Positions 16,082 through 25,631 of a stretch of DNA of 64,000 nt are shown here, piece after piece. Every line of letters starts with the position of its first letter. Position 1 is the first letter of the stretch. The translations under genes and the position numbers were made by a program. Below the pieces are notes generated by a model. That model searched no databases. It saw nothing but the letters and a program-made list of their open reading frames with translations, and had not been told where the DNA came from. This DNA is from Spirochaetia bacterium UBA2205 (GTDB lineage Bacteria; Spirochaetota; UBA4802; UB4802): the NCBI GenBank assembly GCA_002328585.1, contig DCUV01000063.1, forward strand, positions 1-64,000, read 5' to 3'.

Positions 16082-18250
16082 ATGAAACGATTTGTTAAGA
16101 ATATTGCATCTGAGCGTGAGTATGTGGTGGCAAGGGAAAAGGAGGTCCCGGTGTCTCAATACTATGGCGAAGACACATTTAATTTTGACGTGATGCGTCA
16201 GAAATTACCGGCAGATGTTTGTAAAAAGCTGATGAACTGTATAAAAGAAGCTGATAAGCTTGATACTGAGATAGCACAGACGGTTGCGCATGCAATGAAG
16301 GAATGGGCAATAGATAAAGGTGCTACCCACTTTTGTCATTGGTTCCAGCCAATGACGGGGACAACTGCTGAAAAACATGACTCATTTATTGAATTGACCG
16401 AGGAAGGAATACCTATTGAACGGTTTTCAGCAAGCCAGCTTGTCAAAGGTGAACCAGATGCTTCAAGTTTCCCCAGTGGAGGCTTGCGTTCAACCTTTGA
16501 GGCGCGCGGATATACTGCATGGGATCCATCAAGCCCTGCATTTATTTTACGCAATGGAATTGGTGCCACACTGTGTATTCCAACAGTTTTTTTGTCATAT
16601 ACCGGTGAGGCTCTTGACAATAAAACACCTTTGCTGCGTTCAATAAATGTTTTAAATAAAAGTGCTTTGCACATGATGCGCCTGCTGGGAAATGATAAAG
16701 CAACTAGAGTTTTAGCAACCCTTGGTCCTGAGCAGGAGTATTTTCTTATAGATATGGATTACTATTATAAACGTCCGGACCTTGCGTTAACCGGGCGCAC
16801 CCTGATTGGCGCTCCACCGTCAAAAGGACAGCAACTGGAGGATCATTATTTTGGGAGCATTAAGGAGCGGATACTTTCATATATGCATGATGTGGAAGAA
16901 GAATTATATAAATTGGGGATTCCTGCAAAAACACGTCACAATGAAGTTGCTCCCGCCCAGTATGAAATAGCTCCAATATTTGAAGAAGCTAATATTGCTG
17001 TTGACCATAACCATTTAATTATGGAAACATTAAAGCGTGTTGCCCAAAAACATAAGCTTGCGGCACTTCTTCATGAAAAACCTTTTGCAGGTATCAATGG
17101 TTCAGGGAAGCATTGTAACTGGTCATTGTCAGATAATTTTGGCAATAACCTGCTTAATCCCGGTCAATCACCGCAGGATAATGTTCAGTTTTTAGTTTTT
17201 TTAACGGCAACCATACGATCAGTATATTATCATGCTGATTTACTACGCGCATCTATCGCTTCCAGCAGCAATGATCACCGATTAGGTGCAAATGAGGCTC
17301 CACCTGCAATTATTTCAGTATTTTTAGGCGAGCAGCTAACAAAGATTTTATATGACATAGAACAGGGTGTTATAACAAAGGCTACCAATAAGGCTATTAT
17401 TGACATGGGGCTTTCAACACTGCCTGTGCTAAGTAAGGATAATACCGACCGCAACCGCACATCGCCTTTTGCTTTTACCGGCAATAAGTTTGAGTTCAGG
17501 GCTGTAGGCTCCTCGCAATCCATAGCATTACCGATTACAATACTCAACACTATTGTAGCTGAAAGCCTTGATATACTTGCTGATAAAATTGGAACAAAGA
17601 GTGGCGATGTAAGGCAGGCAGCCATTGATGTTATCCGGGAAGAGTTTAAAACAGTGAAACCTATCCTTTTTATGGGGGATAATTATTCAAAAGAATGGGA
17701 GAAAGAGGCAGCAAAACGGGGATTGCCCAATAAGAAGGTTACTGCTGAGGCTCTGGAGGATTTAGTTACAGATAAAGCTAAAGAACTTTTTAACAAATAC
17801 GGTGTGTTTTCAACGGTTGAGCTGGAAGCGCGCTATACTATCAGGCTGGAACGGTATATAAAGGAAATTGATATAGAAGCAAAAACACTTCTGGATATGG
17901 TAAAGACAAAGGTAATACCGGCAGCATTGCGTTATCAAAATTCAATAGCTTCGTCCTGTTTGCGGATTAAAGATCTTCTGGGCGACAGAGCGCCGTTAGA
18001 TGCACAAAAGCAATTGTGTGAAACGGTTGCTGCATTAAGCAATGATATCATAAAAGAGGCAGATAAACTTTCCAGATTAATTGAGAAGGCTACGGCAATG
18101 CATGATGAGATAGAGCAGGCAAAACTGTATGCATATGACGTTAAATTGCAGATGGAAGCTTTGCGAAGTAAAGTAGATTTGATAGAGACAGTAGCAAGTG
18201 ATAACCTGTGGCCATTTCCAAGACTGTGGGAGATGCTGTTTATTTCTTAA
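16082..18250 (+). CDS. glnN: Glutamine synthetase, type III
   Basis: ATP-dependent assimilation of ammonium into glutamate, in the cytoplasm. At 722 aa it is the size of GSIII, much longer than GSI or GSII. Marks of the family are THFCHWFQPMTG, GPEQEYFLID with acidic metal ligands, ARHNEVAPAQYEIAP-type TRHNEVAPAQYEIAP, NGSGKHCNWS near residue 340, and NEAPPAIISVFLG. GAGG precedes the ATG. Its TAA overlaps the stop of the convergent HDAC gene at the palindrome TTAA. No GlnB or amtB is in the window. Confidence 0.95.
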   Translation: MKRFVKNIASEREYVVAREKEVPVSQYYGEDTFNFDVMRQKLPADVCKKLMNCIKEADKLDTEIAQTVAHAMKEWAIDKGATHFCHWFQPMTGTTAEKHDSFIELTEEGIPIERFSASQLVKGEPDASSFPSGGLRSTFEARGYTAWDPSSPAFILRNGIGATLCIPTVFLSYTGEALDNKTPLLRSINVLNKSALHMMRLLGNDKATRVLATLGPEQEYFLIDMDYYYKRPDLALTGRTLIGAPPSKGQQLEDHYFGSIKERILSYMHDVEEELYKLGIPAKTRHNEVAPAQYEIAPIFEEANIAVDHNHLIMETLKRVAQKHKLAALLHEKPFAGINGSGKHCNWSLSDNFGNNLLNPGQSPQDNVQFLVFLTATIRSVYYHADLLRASIASSSNDHRLGANEAPPAIISVFLGEQLTKILYDIEQGVITKATNKAIIDMGLSTLPVLSKDNTDRNRTSPFAFTGNKFEFRAVGSSQSIALPITILNTIVAESLDILADKIGTKSGDVRQAAIDVIREEFKTVKPILFMGDNYSKEWEKEAAKRGLPNKKVTAEALEDLVTDKAKELFNKYGVFSTVELEARYTIRLERYIKEIDIEAKTLLDMVKTKVIPAALRYQNSIASSCLRIKDLLGDRAPLDAQKQLCETVAALSNDIIKEADKLSRLIEKATAMHDEIEQAKLYAYDVKLQMEALRSKVDLIETVASDNLWPFPRLWEMLFIS

Positions 18251-19554
18251 TACATAACGTATTTCTTGTTTATTCTGTCAATGAGTTGAACATATTTATA
18301 TCTATTGCCTGCCAGCGCATGGTCAAGCAGGCGATAGCCTTCGTTAATACATTGGTCACATGCGCCTGAGGGAATTTCAATGCCCAGACACAAGGGGTTT
18401 ACCGATGAAGTGGTTTCAATCTTCAATACTCCGCGGCATTGATCACATACCATGATAGATTCAAGTTGCATCTCGTGGATATTGTCCGTATCATAGTAGA
18501 TCTCTTTTTTGCGAACATCATAATTTCCTGGCATAAGCTTAAATGAAGGCTTCTTGCATTCTTCATATCGCTGAAGAACCTTATCGCACAGTTTTTTAAT
18601 ATATTTTGTTATTTCATGATCCTGGGTTAGATCTTTTATTGCATAATCAGGCTCGTGCACATATGAATAATCAAGACCTGCCATAGCCAGTGTAATACCT
18701 AAATTTACATAGGGCAGCGCACCCTGAATAGAGTAACCTCCTTCAAGTACTGCTATGTCAGCATTGAGCATATCCGTTAATTGTGCATACCCGGATGCTG
18801 AAAAATTCATATTGGTTATTGGATCAGAGTAATGATTATCCTGCCCGGCTGAGTTAATAATAATGTCGGGGTTGAAGTCTTTCAATATTGGTAGTACTAC
18901 CCGCTTCATTGCCATTAAAAAACCCTCGTCGGATGTATTGGGTGGCAGTGGAATGTTTATGGTTGTTCCCAGTGCGTTGGGACCGCCTAATTCATGGATG
19001 GCACCGGTACCAGGGTATAGTGTTCTTCCATCTTGATGTAGTGAGATGTACAGTATATCTTTATCATGCCAGTAAATATCCTGTGTTCCATCACCATGAT
19101 GGCAATCAGTATCAACTATAGCAATTTTTTTTACAGGATAGTTTTCACGGATATATTCAACCATAACCGCTTCGATGTTGATATTACAAAAACCGCGTGC
19201 ACCGTGTACCACTTTCATTGCATGATGACCCGGGGGGCGCACCAATGCAAACGATTTGTTAACAATCTTATCAAGCACCAGTGCTGCTGCTTTTATGGTG
19301 CCACCTGCAGATATGAGATGTGACTCGGTGGTTACACTGGATACATCAGGAAAGCAAAAATGCGTACGCATAATATCTTCCGGTGTTGCAAGACCTGGCT
19401 TATACTGCGTAATACCTTCAACATCAAAAATACCTTCTTCATTAAGCTGATCCAGTGTATACAATAACCGCTCCTCACGTTCAGGATGAAGAGGATGGAT
19501 TGCCCAGTCAAAAGCCGGGAAAAATACAACACCTAAGGATGATTGTGCTTTCAT
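18247..19554 (-). CDS. Histone-deacetylase-like hydrolase with zinc-ribbon tail
   Basis: A 435-aa protein. Residues 1-330 form a class II-type arginase-fold deacetylase: RPPGHHAMK (H110, H111), VDTDCHHGDGTQ (D150, H152 as zinc ligands), SAGQDNH (D239) and the GGY loop (Y274). The active site looks complete; bacterial relatives act on acetylpolyamines, acetoin or small amides. A tail of about 100 residues carries CDQC (370-373) and CDQC (399-402), probably a zinc ribbon, which is not part of the core family. Its ATG overlaps the stop of the hydantoinase-like gene (ATGA), so the two are coupled. Confidence 0.85.
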   Translation of the reverse strand: MKAQSSLGVVFFPAFDWAIHPLHPEREERLLYTLDQLNEEGIFDVEGITQYKPGLATPEDIMRTHFCFPDVSSVTTESHLISAGGTIKAAALVLDKIVNKSFALVRPPGHHAMKVVHGARGFCNINIEAVMVEYIRENYPVKKIAIVDTDCHHGDGTQDIYWHDKDILYISLHQDGRTLYPGTGAIHELGGPNALGTTINIPLPPNTSDEGFLMAMKRVVLPILKDFNPDIIINSAGQDNHYSDPITNMNFSASGYAQLTDMLNADIAVLEGGYSIQGALPYVNLGITLAMAGLDYSYVHEPDYAIKDLTQDHEITKYIKKLCDKVLQRYEECKKPSFKLMPGNYDVRKKEIYYDTDNIHEMQLESIMVCDQCRGVLKIETTSSVNPLCLGIEIPSGACDQCINEGYRLLDHALAGNRYKYVQLIDRINKKYVMY

Positions 19555-21221
19555 ATCTTCAATATATCCTTACATTGATGCAAAATACCGGGTTTAACCT
19601 GACATCGTACACGGATATTTTTCCCTACAGTTTCAAATCCCTTTACCATATTGAAGGAATACGTATCAACTATTTCTATTTCTCGCTCTTTTTCATCAAC
19701 TCCCAGTGTTGTTAAATACTGTATCATATAGTTTTTAGCATCGTCAATAGCATTATCAAGGGTATAGCCAGCCGGGATACGGGTATTAACCTCTAAATTA
19801 GGAATAAGAAGGCGACAACGCTGTGTGTCTGCAAAGAGCTCAATCTCAACAGTAGTGCGGGCAACTGCTGCACCAATGGCATTAGCTACCTGGCAGTGCT
19901 GTGGCACCTTAACGTTTAATCCAAAACGCCGGGCAATAATGTTTGATAAAGTTTTTGCAGGTCCACCAATAAGGTAGATAGTTTTTGGTTTAATAACCTT
20001 GCCCTGTAAAAATTCGTATATTGTATAAACGGGCCTTGCATTGACCTCTTCTATCATTGCCATAACTGCATTATAGATAACATCCATGGCATATGTAATT
20101 GCTGCATTTGCTATATCATCAACACTTAAACGATATTTTTTTCCCAGCGCAAGTAATCCTTCCATTGAGCGTGATGTATCCATAAAGTTTATTCTTTTCA
20201 ATACGTTTAATGCATCAATAATAGTTGGATTGTTACCGCCTTCTGCCATTGACATGCCAAGCCGTTCGGGTCCGGTAGTAACGGAAGTGCCATTTATTTT
20301 AATGACCGAATCGCCGCCTATTCCAATTGATTTTGTTTTAAGTGAACGCACTAACGTATTTCTGTCATCTATACGTATGCCGTCTTTTTCAATTAATGGC
20401 GCACCATCGGCAAAAAGGGCAATGTCACATGTTGTACCACCAATATCAAGCATTACAGCATCTTCAGTTATGTTACACAGAGCCATGGTCCCAATAACGC
20501 TGGCAGCCGGCCCTGATAAAATTGATTCTACCGGCATGGTTTGCGAGATATGCAACGGGATGGTGCCTCCATCAGCTTTGAGTATATTGACAGGAGCTGT
20601 CACCCCCCATGCACGGAGGCTTTCCGCAACGGCATATGAAAATGAATTATACAGCCGCCATACTGCTGTGTTATAATACGCGGTTGCTATACGCCGTGGA
20701 AAATTCAAGTTCCCTGAGATTCTATGCCCTACACTTATAAAATCAACATCGCCCAATTTTTGTGCTATTAATTGCTCATGCTCGGGATTGCGAGTGGAAA
20801 ATTTAGAAATAACCGCATACACTTTGATGCCTTTCTTTTTACACTTCTTTATGGCTTTATCCAGCTGTTTTAGATTAAGCAATGTTATTTCAGTACCCCG
20901 GTGATCAATCTGTCCGTCTATGATATAGTAGAAGTCACCAATACTATATGATGCAGGATGTATGCCGGGACCACCGCTGACAAACATCCCAACTTTTTCA
21001 CATTTATTTTGTATAATTGCATTTGTTGTAAGAGTGGTGCTTAAATTGACACGCTGTATCTTTGATGGATCAACATTGGCCAAAACTGCGGAAAAAGAAT
21101 CTGTTATGCAGCTTAATAGATTATCATGAGTGGTCGCAATCTTTGACTTTGCTATAACTCCTGAATTGTCAATAATTACTGTGTCAGTATGTGTGCCGCC
21201 AACGTCAAGTCCTAAATACAT
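19551..21221 (-). CDS. Hydantoinase/oxoprolinase-type HyuA-like protein
   Basis: About 556 aa from ATG 21221, which has AAAGGA upstream; a TTG extension lacks one. The N-terminus (MYLGLDVGGTHTDTVIID) is the actin-like phosphate-binding loop of the hydantoinase_N domain; SGPAASVIG, AVMLDIGGTTCDIALF and ALGKKYRLSVDDIA fit hydantoinase_A. These enzymes use ATP to open cyclic amides, usually with a HyuB subunit. No HyuB is present; an HDAC-like amidohydrolase follows with a 4-nt overlap instead. The pair may act sequentially on a cyclic amide, which is inference. Confidence 0.82.
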   Translation of the reverse strand: MYLGLDVGGTHTDTVIIDNSGVIAKSKIATTHDNLLSCITDSFSAVLANVDPSKIQRVNLSTTLTTNAIIQNKCEKVGMFVSGGPGIHPASYSIGDFYYIIDGQIDHRGTEITLLNLKQLDKAIKKCKKKGIKVYAVISKFSTRNPEHEQLIAQKLGDVDFISVGHRISGNLNFPRRIATAYYNTAVWRLYNSFSYAVAESLRAWGVTAPVNILKADGGTIPLHISQTMPVESILSGPAASVIGTMALCNITEDAVMLDIGGTTCDIALFADGAPLIEKDGIRIDDRNTLVRSLKTKSIGIGGDSVIKINGTSVTTGPERLGMSMAEGGNNPTIIDALNVLKRINFMDTSRSMEGLLALGKKYRLSVDDIANAAITYAMDVIYNAVMAMIEEVNARPVYTIYEFLQGKVIKPKTIYLIGGPAKTLSNIIARRFGLNVKVPQHCQVANAIGAAVARTTVEIELFADTQRCRLLIPNLEVNTRIPAGYTLDNAIDDAKNYMIQYLTTLGVDEKEREIEIVDTYSFNMVKGFETVGKNIRVRCQVKPGILHQCKDILKI

Positions 21222-21306
21222 TGCAAGTCCTTTATTGTATGAACTATCAAACAAAAAAATAATTGTAAAATCGTATCCTTTAAATAATAATCTCTTTATT
21301 TATGAT

Positions 21307-22149
21307 TTACCAGCTACCTGAAGCACCGCCGCCGCCAAAGCTGCCGCCGCCTCCGCTGAAGCCTCCACCACCGGAAAAAAAACCGCCTGATGAACTTCCA
21401 CCACCGGAAAAAAAACCACCCTGTATACGCGATATTGAAGCAAGAATAAACCCTGTAAAAAAACCCATAACGGCAAGGATTACAAGTGCAGGAAATCCAA
21501 ATGAAAAGAATAAACCAATAATGGGGAGGGCAATTGCACTTACAATACCACTGAGCAATCTTCCCAATGAACCAACCATTATCATAAAGATAAATGCAAT
21601 CCAAAAAAATGTTGCATAGTCAGAAACCGATTTCTTTTTTTCTAATGTGCTGGCATCAAATGTACCTTTTACAATGTCAATGATAGCATCAACAGCCTGT
21701 GATATGCCAGTGTCATAATCGCCATTTTTAAAATGAGGTAGCATGATGTAATCTATAATCCTGCCTGCTAAAAGGTCGGTAAGAGTTGCTTCAAGCCCTT
21801 TACCAACCTCAATTCGCACCTGACGGTTATCACGTGCCACTAAAATGATAACCCCGTTATCCAGTCCCTTTTGTCCAATTTTCCATGTTTCAGCTAACCG
21901 TATAGAATATGATTCAATGTCTTCGTCACCAATTGAGGATACGGTTGCTACAACAACCTGCGTCGAATCCTCCTTTTCCAGTTGAGCTAACTTTGTTTCA
22001 AGTGTACTTTCGGTTTGTTCATTGAGGATACCTGCATAGTCATTAACCCGGCCTTTCAAAGGTGGGATTGAAACCGTGGTGCTATCTTGTGAATAGCCAG
22101 AGGAGCTAAGCATAATGATTGTCATACATACAGTTACAAACCATCTCAT
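21307..22149 (-). CDS. TPM-domain protein with glycine-rich tail (YgcG-like)
   Basis: A 280-aa protein with a signal peptide (to about residue 20). The TPM domain follows (GRVNDYAGILNEQTESTLETKLAQLEKEDSTQVVVATV, YSIRLAETWKIGQKGLDNGVIILVARDNRQVRIEVGKGLE). Two membrane segments (ATFFWIAFIFMIMVGSL and FGFPALVILAVMGFFTGFIL) precede a GGGGFSGGGGSFGGGGASGSW-type tail, characteristic of YgcG proteins. Third gene of a LemA operon; it overlaps the upstream TPM gene by 4 nt. Membrane quality control or stress role is suggested for such operons. Confidence 0.88.
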   Translation of the reverse strand: MRWFVTVCMTIIMLSSSGYSQDSTTVSIPPLKGRVNDYAGILNEQTESTLETKLAQLEKEDSTQVVVATVSSIGDEDIESYSIRLAETWKIGQKGLDNGVIILVARDNRQVRIEVGKGLEATLTDLLAGRIIDYIMLPHFKNGDYDTGISQAVDAIIDIVKGTFDASTLEKKKSVSDYATFFWIAFIFMIMVGSLGRLLSGIVSAIALPIIGLFFSFGFPALVILAVMGFFTGFILASISRIQGGFFSGGGSSSGGFFSGGGGFSGGGGSFGGGGASGSW

Positions 22150-22805
22150 TGGCTATCACCAATAATTATATTTTTAAGCTCATCAATATCATCACTTTTG
22201 CAGGGATACAATGTTGACAATTTGTTGCCAATTGTTTCTATAACAGTACATAAAACAGGTACAAACTGTTTTTTCTTTACTCCGTCAATAATGGTGGCAA
22301 CGCAGTTATCCCAGAATTCCTGTCCAATCTTTTTATGGGCATCCTCATCGGCTAATATCCAGACACGCTTTTCCAGCAGTGATATATAAATAAGTACGCC
22401 ATTTTTATCGGCTGTTTTATATAAACCATTTTTATAAAAGGCAGTGGTGGCAGCCTCTTTTACCTCAGCTTCTACCTCATGCGGATTTAAAAAAAGGCGC
22501 AAAAGAAAAATATTTCGGGCGATAGTTCCTTTAAATACAAGAAACAGCAGTGAAAACAATGCAATAAAAACCCACATGTTATCCCTGCTATAGTAAAAGA
22601 GAGGTGCTATATAATAGGTCAGTGCAATTGCTACGGGTAATGATAACGCCGCAGCAGCATACACACTTGCAAGCGGATAGTGGAAACTTGCATTAACAAT
22701 CATGGGAACAATCTCAGCGCTGGTTTTCTTTTCCACCTTCTTAACAGTGCTTATAATCTGCTGTGCATCGTCCTGAGTAATATATTGTGCAACCAAATTT
22801 TTCAT
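22146..22805 (-). CDS. TPM-domain membrane protein
   Basis: A 219-aa protein with an N-terminal TPM-like start (ITQDDAQQIISTVKKVEKKTSAEIVPMIVNAS), two membrane segments (PLASVYAAAALSLPVAIALTYYIAPL and WVFIALFSLLFLVFKGTI) and the second half of the domain (GLYKTADKNGVLIYISLLEKRVWILADEDAHKKIGQEFW). Middle gene between lemA and the YgcG-like gene. A motif copy occurs inside it (22519) and another fills the gap upstream (22809-22817). Confidence 0.85.
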   Translation of the reverse strand: MKNLVAQYITQDDAQQIISTVKKVEKKTSAEIVPMIVNASFHYPLASVYAAAALSLPVAIALTYYIAPLFYYSRDNMWVFIALFSLLFLVFKGTIARNIFLLRLFLNPHEVEAEVKEAATTAFYKNGLYKTADKNGVLIYISLLEKRVWILADEDAHKKIGQEFWDNCVATIIDGVKKKQFVPVLCTVIETIGNKLSTLYPCKSDDIDELKNIIIGDSQ

Positions 22806-22816
22806 AGTAACTATCG

Positions 22817-23410
22817 CTACTCAAAAGAAACTTCAGGAGCCGTTTTTGCTCCTTCCTCGGCTTTAAAATATTCTTTGCGTTCCAGGTTAAGCAAAATCAT
22901 ATTAGTAAGATTATACGGGAACTTTCGTATATTATAGTTAAATTCTTTTACCGCTTCGTTGTAACGCTGACGTGCCACATTGATTCGGTTCTCAGTGCCT
23001 TCAAGTTGATGCATAAGGTCGGTAAAATGGGCATCAGCTTTAAGATTGGGATAGCGTTCAATAACAACCATGAGGCGGCCTAACGCGCTGGAAAGCTCAC
23101 CCTGAGCAGCTTGAAATTTTGCAATGGCTTCAGGATTGCTTAAATCCTTTGGCGATAGTTGTACCGAAGTGGCTTTTGCCCGCGCTTCTATCACTGCCTG
23201 CAGTGTTTGTTTTTCGTGCGCTGCATAGCCCTTGACAGTAGCAACCAGGTTGGGGATAAGATCAGCCCTGCGCTGTAATGCTGATTCTAAATCACCGTAA
23301 GCTTTAAATACCTCTTCTTCAAGCATCTGCAGTTTGTTATAACCACAGCCGGAAAAACAAAAAACAATTGCAATAATGAAAACAGGGAGAAGGTAATTAA
23401 GCCTCTTCAT
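22817..23410 (-). CDS. lemA: LemA family lipoprotein
   Basis: About 197 aa from ATG 23410, chosen because GGAGG lies 5 nt upstream; a longer frame lacks a signal. The signal peptide ends FSGC, a relaxed lipobox. The LemA core is clear: YNKLQMLEEEVFKAYGDLESALQRRADLIPNLVATVKGYAAHEKQTLQAVIEARAKA and YPNLKADAHFTDLMHQLEGTENRINVARQRYNEAVKEFNYNIRKFP. First gene of a lemA-TPM-TPM operon, an arrangement seen widely in bacteria. Function of LemA unsettled. Confidence 0.93.
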   Translation of the reverse strand: MKRLNYLLPVFIIAIVFCFSGCGYNKLQMLEEEVFKAYGDLESALQRRADLIPNLVATVKGYAAHEKQTLQAVIEARAKATSVQLSPKDLSNPEAIAKFQAAQGELSSALGRLMVVIERYPNLKADAHFTDLMHQLEGTENRINVARQRYNEAVKEFNYNIRKFPYNLTNMILLNLERKEYFKAEEGAKTAPEVSFE

Positions 23411-23999
23411 GTGACCTCCATTGTAATTATAATCAATGAGTATGTCCATAACAGCAACGTGGTCAACATCTTTTTTGACAAGTGCTGTTGATTTACTATC
23501 GTTTATTCATGTGCAGTAAAACATACCATACAGCATGGTTACTGACAGGTATTTATTCAAAAAAAGATTGGATAAAAATAAACTATATAAAAAATGATGT
23601 CAAGTAATAAAATAAATAAAAAGAGCATGGGTAACGACTCCAGGCATAACGTCGCTACAATAAAAAATCCGTATAGACTTATTGTACATTTTTTTAAAAA
23701 ACAAAAAAAAGTATTGCATAAATTGTTCATAATTGTTACACTTCATTGGCTATTGCAGGGTATATATAGGCAAATAGCATTTGTTTACCAGCTCTTTTAA
23801 CATAATGGTGCGGCAATAACTCATGCTACATATTTCCTACCTTCTGCTTTGATTTTGTTTGGCAATCATGCTCGGGCAACACCGGACAACCTTCCACGAT
23901 ACACAAAAGAGGCCGTTCAATGTGTTGAGATGCGGTCATTGAACTTGCTGAAGTGAAGGGCAGGAGTGAGGTTACACTAAACTAATGGAGGAAAAACCA
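23411..23999. other. Divergent intergenic region, 589 bp
   Basis: No credible gene. An inverted repeat GTTCAATG (23915-23922) / CATTGAAC (23937-23944) with a 14-nt loop lies upstream of the lipoprotein gene and could be an operator or leader hairpin. The rest is AT-rich with runs of A and T. Confidence 0.5.
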
Positions 24000-24716
24000 A
24001 TGAAACGACATACCATGGTAATAGTCATTACATTAATAGTTGCAGGCATGCTATCATGCAGCTCGGGTGACACTGCCACCGTCACCATTGACACCGGCAT
24101 TCGCAAACAGGCACAGCTTTCCATGCTGGATAAGCTCATTGCATGGATTACCTTGTCACAGGCAGTAAAGGCCGATCCGGTTCCTATTGAATTAGTTGAA
24201 CAAATTAACAGTATAGAAGTTACTATCTCTGCTTCAGATATGGGGACGATAACTGAAACAATACCAACGACAACGGGCAGGATAACTCTGGATGTGCCAG
24301 CAGGCAGTCAGCGTACCTTTGAAGTGGTTGCATTAGATTCTGACCTTTTTAGATTTTATGGCGGTATAGCAACGGTTGACCTTTCAGCAGGGCAGCAGGT
24401 TACGCTGAATATTGAAATGGGAAAACTGGTACTGGTAAGTGATTTATATGTTGGCTATAATTGTAATGATGGGTTTGTGCTAGGATATTATAATGATGAT
24501 ATTAATTTATTGGATTTTGTTATGCTGTATATATCCAATGATTTAGGGGAAACATGGAATTTTTTGCAAAGAGTAGACAAAAATCAATTCGTTTATAATG
24601 AAGAGTGTAGCGATTGGGAATATGATTTTGATGAATCAGAAACTGTATCATACAGAGCAGTTGGATATAACCAATATGGACAGGGAAGTCCAGTTGAGTA
24701 TATTTATACACCTTAG
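24000..24716 (+). CDS. Hypothetical lipoprotein of the FecR/barrel cluster
   Basis: About 238 aa starting at ATG 24000 with GGAGG upstream. The signal peptide ends MLSC (C20). The mature protein is rich in strands (TVTIDTG, NSIEVTISASDMGTITETIP, RTFEVVALDSDLFRFYGG, VTLNIEMGKLVLV), suggesting Ig-like or beta-sandwich modules, with a C-terminal acidic region (SDLGETWNFLQR, fibronectin-like wording). Family not recognised. First gene of a cluster with a FecR-domain protein and an outer-membrane barrel; 66 nt separate it from the next start. Confidence 0.65.
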   Translation: MKRHTMVIVITLIVAGMLSCSSGDTATVTIDTGIRKQAQLSMLDKLIAWITLSQAVKADPVPIELVEQINSIEVTISASDMGTITETIPTTTGRITLDVPAGSQRTFEVVALDSDLFRFYGGIATVDLSAGQQVTLNIEMGKLVLVSDLYVGYNCNDGFVLGYYNDDINLLDFVMLYISNDLGETWNFLQRVDKNQFVYNEECSDWEYDFDESETVSYRAVGYNQYGQGSPVEYIYTP

Positions 24717-24782
24717 ATAATAATCAAATGGAAAATTATGGATAAAAAAGTAGATTGTATTAATTTATTAAGGAGGAAACCA

Positions 24783-25511
24783 ATGAAGCTTTTCAATACA
24801 TTACTTGTTGTTACCGTAGCGCTTGTGTTTACAGCAAGCTCTGCATTTGCTGCCATTACGGTGGTAAGCGTTAAAGGCGATGCCCTGTACAGCGATGGTG
24901 GCGCATACAAACCGCTGAAAAAGGGACAGCAGCTTAAGGAAGGTACGCGCATACAAACCGGTACAAAATCGCAGGCTGTGCTTGATATTGACGGACATAT
25001 GGTAACCATAAAGGCGCTGACGCTTATAAAAGTATATAAAAATATTGCCACACAGGATGCATCAACAAACAGTATTGGATTAAAATATGGCAGTATCAAT
25101 GCTAAGGTAAAGAAACTTCCAAAGGTAAAAACAAGCTTTTTAATTACCACGCCGGTTGCAACATCGTCGGTGCGGGGTACGGAACAGAATACCAGTAATG
25201 GTCCACTTTTTGGTATGCAGGTATTTGTCCCCGAGGGACAGCTCAATGTAATGTCCAATGGCGAAAATAGAAATGTAAGAGGCGGTTTAGGATATAACAA
25301 GAAAGAAGGTGACCCGCGTTCAGATAATGTAAGCAATCCCATGCAGAATAATTTTATTGGGAGGTTGAATCCAAACAATCTTACCGATGAAGAAAGGGAT
25401 ATTCTTAATCAGTATGGCGACCAGCTTGTAGATTCCACCCAGACGCCAGCCGATATACTGGATAACACCGAGGGGAATGCAACAGTAGATGTGAATTTAA
25501 TATGGCAATGA
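24783..25511 (+). CDS. FecR-domain secreted protein
   Basis: About 242 aa from ATG 24783, with AAGGAGG upstream; a longer frame from 24738 lacks one. The signal peptide ends SAFA. The FecR domain is typical: KPLKKGQQLKEGTRIQTGTKSQAVLDIDGHMVTIKALTLIKVY and ITTPVATSSVRGTEQNT. In this family the domain sits in the periplasm; here there is no transmembrane anchor, so it is a free or surface protein rather than a sigma-factor regulator. The end (GNATVDVNLIWQ) runs into a palindromic repeat. Confidence 0.85.
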   Translation: MKLFNTLLVVTVALVFTASSAFAAITVVSVKGDALYSDGGAYKPLKKGQQLKEGTRIQTGTKSQAVLDIDGHMVTIKALTLIKVYKNIATQDASTNSIGLKYGSINAKVKKLPKVKTSFLITTPVATSSVRGTEQNTSNGPLFGMQVFVPEGQLNVMSNGENRNVRGGLGYNKKEGDPRSDNVSNPMQNNFIGRLNPNNLTDEERDILNQYGDQLVDSTQTPADILDNTEGNATVDVNLIWQ

Positions 25512-25613
25512 TAACCTCACCCTTAATCCCTCTCCTTGTAAAGGAGAGGGAAACATCCCGGGGCGAGGGCACCCCTTTTCTTACTAAGGAGAGGGGGCAG
25601 GGGGTGAGGTTAT
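25511..25613. repeat. Palindromic intergenic element with internal hairpins
   Basis: The outer arms ATAACCTCACCC and GGGTGAGGTTAT flank the element. Inside, CCCTCTCCTT (25528-25537) pairs perfectly with AAGGAGAGGG (25541-25550) around GTA, and a second similar hairpin covers about 25571-25596. It is much more GC-rich than its surroundings and sits between two genes of one cluster. This type of CTCACCC/GGGTGAG element is common in unrelated genomes. Confidence 0.8.
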
Positions 25614-25631
25614 ACCAACAAAGGAGGTTTT

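Noticed and set aside
20086..20676. 196-aa plus-strand ORF inside the hydantoinase-like gene
   Set aside because: It is antisense to a well-conserved gene and has no start signal or recognisable family.
23594..23800. 68-aa ORF with basic and hydrophobic residues
   Set aside because: AT-rich sequence with no Shine-Dalgarno and no neighbours; chance ORF more likely.
24713..25378. 221-aa minus-strand ORF across the FecR gene
   Set aside because: Mirror of the FecR coding sequence; no signal and no domain.
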